Source: an uncultured Lachnospiraceae bacterium
GTDB lineage: Bacteria; Bacillota; Clostridia; Lachnospirales; Lachnospiraceae
NCBI GenBank assembly: GCA_949346185.1
Contig: CASGVX010000087.1
Coordinates: 1-8,237, forward strand
Reading direction: 5' to 3'
Length of the DNA: 8,237 bases
Shown here: one piece after another, positions 5,455 through 8,237 of the stretch
How positions within the stretch are numbered: the first letter of the stretch is position 1
Layout: the number at the start of each line of letters is the position of its first letter
Notes under the pieces: generated by a model
Told to the model about the DNA's origin: nothing
Database searches by the model: none
What the model saw: only the letters and a program-made list of their open reading frames with translations
Translations under genes and position numbers: made by a program

Positions 5455-6366
5455 ATGCTTACACCGATTGATATTCAGAACCACTCATTAAAGACAGCTG
5501 TGCGGGGCTACAGCAAGAAGGAGACGGACGATTTCCTAGAGGAGATTATCAAAAGTTATGAGGAAGTTTATCGGGAAAACAGGGAACTGAAGGATAAGCT
5601 ATCCTCTTTAAGTGACGGAATCCAATATTATAAAGGGATGGAATCCACTCTGCAGAAGGCTCTGGTTCTGGCTGAAAAAACTTCCTCGGAGACGCAGGAA
5701 GCAGCTAAGAGCAAGGCGGAGGCCATGACCAGCGAGGCGGAGGCGAAAGCGGAGACTCTGGTGAAGGAAGCGAAAGCCAAGGCAGAGGCTCTTGAGGCGG
5801 AAGCCAATGCCTATGCGGAAGTGGAGAAGGCCAAGGCCAAGCAGGAGTTGGAAGAGACTAGAAATCATGTGAGGAAGTTGGTGCAGAGTTACGAGAATTA
5901 TCGTCTGCAGTTCAAGAAATTGGCAGAATCCCAGATAGAAATGCTTGAAAGCGACCATTTTTCTATTTTTGCACCGGAACTGGATGAGATGTTGGGAGAG
6001 GATGCCCCCAATGCGGATGAGGCCATGGAGGCAGAGGAGACGGTGGCAATCAATTCCGGCATTTCTTCCAAGAGTAGTTCAGAAATTGCAGGAGATGAGG
6101 AAATCAGCCAGGCAGAGGAGGAGAGCATCGCCACCGCATATCGGGAAGTTGCGGGGGAAGAGGAATCCACGCTGGATTCCCAGAGCGTGAAGACGGTGGA
6201 GCCTCAGGAGGATTTTTCCGAAGACGGCGAGATTTCCCAAGAAAATAATCATGAGGAGGAAACTCAGGACGCAGAACCGGAGCAGGCAGGGGAAGATGCA
6301 GAAACTGCCGGGAGAGATCATGGGGAGCAGGGAGGCGAGTCCCCCTTTGAGTTTATTGACACCTAA
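5455..6366 (+). CDS. divIVA: DivIVA-family cell division/polarity protein
   Basis: DivIVA proteins bind strongly curved membrane at septa and poles and recruit division, sporulation or wall-growth partners. The N-terminal lipid-binding domain is clear: MLTPIDIQNH, then KTAVRGYSKKETDDFLEEI (13-31). R17 matches the conserved membrane-loop arginine, while V16 stands where Bacillus has the exposed phenylalanine. A first coiled coil covers about 26-75. A long Ala/Glu/Lys-rich coiled coil follows at about 78-135, then a second conserved helix (NHVRKLVQSYENYRLQFKKL, 137-156) ending near 166. Residues about 175-298 are a disordered, very acidic tail, ending in SPFEFIDT. At 303 residues it is nearly twice the Bacillus length because of the long coil and the tail. 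GGAGG at 5444-5448 is six bases before this ATG; the ATG at 5449 has no room for it. It is preceded by repeat copy B. Confidence 0.93.
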   Translation: MLTPIDIQNHSLKTAVRGYSKKETDDFLEEIIKSYEEVYRENRELKDKLSSLSDGIQYYKGMESTLQKALVLAEKTSSETQEAAKSKAEAMTSEAEAKAETLVKEAKAKAEALEAEANAYAEVEKAKAKQELEETRNHVRKLVQSYENYRLQFKKLAESQIEMLESDHFSIFAPELDEMLGEDAPNADEAMEAEETVAINSGISSKSSSEIAGDEEISQAEEESIATAYREVAGEEESTLDSQSVKTVEPQEDFSEDGEISQENNHEEETQDAEPEQAGEDAETAGRDHGEQGGESPFEFIDT

Positions 6367-6391
6367 GAATCAAAGGGAAGGGACGTAGTAC

Positions 6392-6424
6392 CAGCACCTG
6401 TACTCTTGTGCTGTAGATCGTAAC
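6392..6424. repeat. GTGAAT-motif copy E (degenerate) with a short hairpin, divIVA-lspA gap
   Basis: CTGTAGATCGTAAC (6411-6424) matches the CTGTGAATCGTAAC arm of copy B at 12 of 14 bases. CAGCAC (6392-6397) and GTGCTG (6408-6413) form a 6-bp stem with a 10-base loop that overlaps its first bases. No second arm is clear. The rest of this 132-base gap shows no convincing promoter, terminator or small gene. Confidence 0.45.
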
Positions 6425-6498
6425 ATAGCAACGCCGAAGTAAGATAAGCAGCCAATGATGGGAGTTTTTACTTGCTTGGAAATTGATGGGAGAGAGCG

Positions 6499-7008
6499 AT
6501 GCAGAATCGGGGAAAAAATCTGATAGGGGGAATCTTGGGAATCTTGTTCCTGCTGGGACTTGACCAGGGAAGCAAATTGTGGGCGGTGGCGAATTTGAAA
6601 GACCAGCCGGCAATCCCTGTGGTTTCCGATGTCTTTGAACTGCAATATTTGGAAAATCATGGGGCGGCCTTTGGGATTCTTCAGGGTAGGCGGCTGTTCC
6701 TGCTCGCCTTTACCCTGCTGATTTTCGTTGCCCTAATCTTCATTTACTTGCGGATACCCCCAGAGAGGCATTATCTTCCCATGCAGATTATCTGCATGCT
6801 GGTGGCGGCAGGGGCTATTGGAAATATGGCAGACCGCTTTATTCGCGGATATGTGGTGGATTTTCTGTATTTCTCCCTGATTGATTTCCCAATATTTAAT
6901 CTGGCGGATTGCTATGTGACAGTTTCCTGCGGGATGGTGTTCTTATTCGTGCTATTTTTCTATCGGGAGGATGATTTTTCATTTCTTCTGCGGAATAAAG
7001 GCGAATAA
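6499..7008 (+). CDS. lspA: Lipoprotein signal peptidase II (LspA)
   Basis: LspA is the membrane aspartyl protease that cuts the signal peptide from diacylglyceryl-modified prolipoproteins. The 169-residue length fits the family. Four membrane helices are predicted at about 7-24, 65-84, 95-111 and 139-155. Conserved motifs are LDQGSK (21-26), ENHGAAFGIL (52-61), AGAIGNMADRFIRGYVVDF (104-122) and FNLADC (133-138). By comparison with characterised LspA enzymes, the catalytic aspartates are D121 (VVDF) and D137 (NLAD); both are present, as is the conserved D112. GGGAG lies six bases before the ATG. It sits between divIVA and the pseudouridine synthase; in Bacillus ileS and other genes intervene, so this is a more compact arrangement. 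The identification is very sure. Confidence 0.96.
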   Translation: MQNRGKNLIGGILGILFLLGLDQGSKLWAVANLKDQPAIPVVSDVFELQYLENHGAAFGILQGRRLFLLAFTLLIFVALIFIYLRIPPERHYLPMQIICMLVAAGAIGNMADRFIRGYVVDFLYFSLIDFPIFNLADCYVTVSCGMVFLFVLFFYREDDFSFLLRNKGE

Positions 7009-7034
7009 TCGTACTGAAAGATGGGATTGCAGTT

Positions 7035-7094
7035 TTTTCATGAGGATGCTATGGAATGATGCTATGGAATGCTGCCATGGCATCCCTATGAAGG
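7035..7094. repeat. Long imperfect hairpin in the lspA-rluD gap
   Basis: Bases 7035-7054 can pair with 7075-7094 over 20 positions, with one mismatch (7043 with 7086) and four G-T wobbles. The centre of the stem is GGATGCTATGG (7044-7054) with CCATGGCATCC (7075-7085). The 20-base loop holds a second copy of the 5' arm, so an alternative shorter hairpin is possible (7058-7067 with 7075-7084). No T-run follows, so it is not a normal terminator. Confidence 0.65.
7045..7070. repeat. 13-bp perfect tandem duplication
   Basis: GATGCTATGGAAT occurs twice head to tail, at 7045-7057 and 7058-7070, with no mismatch. It lies inside the hairpin described at 7035-7094 and is followed by the 10-base palindrome TGCCATGGCA (7073-7082). 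Confidence 0.85.
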
Positions 7095-7151
7095 TATTTG
7101 TGCCGCTAATGACAGCATATTTGAGAGACTGAACAGATGTGGTACGAAGGC

Positions 7152-7191
7152 GATGGATTGGGCTGCCGGTGAATAGTAATGATGGATTGGG
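7152..7191. repeat. GTGAAT-motif copy F bracketed by an 11-bp direct repeat
   Basis: GATGGATTGGG occurs perfectly at 7152-7162 and 7181-7191. The 18 bases between (7163-7180) contain GTGAATAGTA (7169-7178), which is identical to ten bases of copy C. Motif and direct repeats lie 32 bases before the start of the pseudouridine synthase gene. Confidence 0.6.
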
Positions 7192-7223
7192 AATCATATA
7201 AATGGCAGGAAATGAGGTAGAAT

Positions 7224-8150
7224 ATGTCAGAGAATCATTGTACGGAATTTATTGTGGAAGAGAAGGATGCCGGGATGCGTCTGGATCAGTTTCTAACTGG
7301 GAAACTGCCAGACGTGTCCCGTTCTTTTTTGCAGAGGCAGATTAAGGAGAAGGGAGTGCTGGTGGATGGAAGGGCGGCTAAGGCGGGAAATAAGCTAAAG
7401 TCCGGTTGGACCATATCCATCACCATGGCGCCCCCTAAGGAATTGGAAATCCTGCCCCAAGATATTCCCTTGGACATCCTCTACGAGGATCAGGATATCA
7501 TCGTGCTGAATAAGCCGAAACAGATGGTGGTGCACCCGGCGCCGGGACATGAATCCGGCACCATTGTCAATGCGCTATTATACCATTGCAAAGATTCCCT
7601 GTCGGGCATCAATGGCGTGATGCGGCCAGGCATCGTCCATCGGATAGACCAAGATACCACTGGCGCCATCGTGGCATGCAAGAATGACTTTTCCCATCGC
7701 TTTATTGCTGCCCAGTTGAAGGAGCACAGCATTACGAGAACTTACCATGCCATCGTCCACAATCATGTGAAGGAGCAGGAGGGCACCATCGAGAGCACTC
7801 TGGGCCGACACCCGGTGGATCGGAAAAAAATGGCCATGGATGTGAAAAACGGCAAGCCGGCGGTGACCCATTATCAGGTGTTGGATTCCCTGAATCAAAG
7901 ATTTACCTATGTCTCCTGTCATCTTGAGACTGGGAGGACGCATCAGATTCGCGTGCATATGGCCAGTCTGGGAAATCCTATCCTGGGGGATCAGGTCTAT
8001 GGCCCAGGCAAGTGCCCTTTCCATCTCCAAGGTCAGACGCTCCATGCAAAGACTTTGGGATTCATTCATCCCAGTACCAAGAAATATATGGAATTTGATG
8101 CGCCGCTGCCGGAATATTTCCAGAAACTGCTGACCAAATTGCGTGGCTGA
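7224..8150 (+). CDS. rluD: RluA/RluD-family large-subunit rRNA pseudouridine synthase (YlyB-like)
   Basis: This enzyme converts specific uridines, most likely in 23S rRNA, to pseudouridine. An N-terminal S4 RNA-binding domain covers about 17-75 (MRLDQFLTGKLPDVSRSFLQRQIKEKG). The catalytic domain begins near 85 with YEDQDIIVLNKPKQMVVHP. The active-site motif is GIVHRIDQDTTG with the catalytic aspartate D142. Further family marks are ITRTYHAIV (170-178), ETGRTHQIRVHMASLG (235-250) and LHAKTLGFIHP (273-283). The 308-residue length is normal. GAGGT at 7214-7218 is five bases before the ATG. In Bacillus the homologue ylyB also follows lspA, which supports the assignment. The family is very sure; the exact target uridines cannot be read from sequence, so the rluD symbol is a family-level name. 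No frameshift or missing motif is seen. Confidence 0.94.
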   Translation: MSENHCTEFIVEEKDAGMRLDQFLTGKLPDVSRSFLQRQIKEKGVLVDGRAAKAGNKLKSGWTISITMAPPKELEILPQDIPLDILYEDQDIIVLNKPKQMVVHPAPGHESGTIVNALLYHCKDSLSGINGVMRPGIVHRIDQDTTGAIVACKNDFSHRFIAAQLKEHSITRTYHAIVHNHVKEQEGTIESTLGRHPVDRKKMAMDVKNGKPAVTHYQVLDSLNQRFTYVSCHLETGRTHQIRVHMASLGNPILGDQVYGPGKCPFHLQGQTLHAKTLGFIHPSTKKYMEFDAPLPEYFQKLLTKLRG

Positions 8151-8169
8151 TGGAATAGAGGCTGCGTGT

Positions 8170-8192
8170 TCCGCATGGGCGGATTTTCTGTT
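8170..8192 (+). terminator. Weak terminator-like hairpin after rluD
   Basis: TCCGC (8170-8174) pairs with GCGGA (8179-8183) around a 4-base loop and is followed by TTTTCTGTT. The stem is only five base pairs, so it is a weak candidate for ending the cluster transcript. Confidence 0.3.
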
Positions 8193-8237
8193 ATGTCCCA
8201 GCGCGTTGGCGCGCTGATATTTGATTATCCATTCCGT
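8193..8237 (+). CDS. Possible start of a downstream gene, cut by the window end
   Basis: From the ATG at 8193 the frame stays open for the 15 codons to the window edge (MSQRVGALIFDYPFR). An in-frame ATG also lies at 8175. The only upstream Shine-Dalgarno-like sequence is GGCGGA (8178-8183), nine bases before, which is weak. A perfect 7-bp hairpin (8199-8205 with 8210-8216, loop TTGG) falls inside the first codons, which would be unusual for a well-translated start. I do not recognise a family from 15 residues. It could equally be non-coding sequence with a terminator hairpin. Confidence 0.2.
   Translation, partial: MSQRVGALIFDYPFR

Noticed and set aside
6367..6498. T-box leader or ileS remnant between divIVA and lspA, since ileS lies in this interval in Bacillus
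   Set aside because: The gap is only 132 bases, with no T-box core sequence, antiterminator or ileS coding motif visible.
6502..6511. GCAGAATCG at the start of lspA, resembling the internal box of the repeat family
   Set aside because: Only nine bases match, it is inside coding sequence, and neither arm lies at the right distance. Treated as chance.
7035..7191. Repeats of the lspA-rluD gap considered as a CRISPR array
   Set aside because: Units are 11-13 bases, with no regular spacers and no cas genes; they are simple duplications.
7578..8069. Minus-strand open frame of 163 codons opposite rluD
   Set aside because: Antisense to a conserved pseudouridine synthase with all motifs intact; no Shine-Dalgarno or family resemblance.

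Overview
The window looks like a chromosomal segment of a Gram-positive Clostridia bacterium, most likely Lachnospiraceae. The evidence is the gene order yggS(ylmE)-sepF-ylmG-ylmH-divIVA, the strong GGAGG ribosome binding sites, a clostridial-type HlyD-like gene just upstream of yggS, and an extended acidic DivIVA. The family is inferred from gene order and protein style, not from a database search.

Layout. Positions 2-715 hold the 3' part of a D-alanyl-D-alanine carboxypeptidase (plus strand). It converges on a small minus-strand DUF378-type membrane protein (870-1079). Three hairpins fill the 154 bases between them and probably terminate transcription from both sides. Positions 1080-1301 are a divergent intergenic region with a good plus-strand promoter (TGGACA, 18 bases, TATAAT). 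From 1302 to 8150 all genes run on the plus strand: a single-pass HlyD-like protein, YggS, SepF, YlmG/YggT, YlmH, DivIVA, signal peptidase II (LspA) and an RluD/YlyB-type pseudouridine synthase. The last 45 bases may be the start of another gene.

How the genes fit together. This is the conserved block that lies downstream of the division and cell-wall cluster in Firmicutes. SepF tethers and bundles FtsZ at the membrane. YlmG is a small membrane protein of the same block. DivIVA marks curved membrane at septa and poles. YggS is a PLP-homeostasis protein. YlmH is an S4-domain RNA/ribosome-binding protein. LspA matures lipoproteins. The pseudouridine synthase modifies rRNA. The carboxypeptidase upstream trims peptidoglycan stem peptides, so the segment is centred on envelope growth and division.

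The most unusual content is between the genes. A motif close to CTGTGAATNNTAAC, or its complement, lies in every gap of 65 bases or more from 1080 to 7223. Two copies (1108-1177 and 5323-5412) share an internal box and behave as inverted-repeat elements of about 70 and 90 bases. Two others (near 4420 and 7170) are bracketed by perfect direct repeats of 9 and 11 bases. The lspA-rluD gap also holds a separate long hairpin with a 13-base tandem duplication in it. I see no defence system, CRISPR array, tRNA, rRNA or transposase gene. The protein-coding content is ordinary core genome; the repeat family is the part worth following up.
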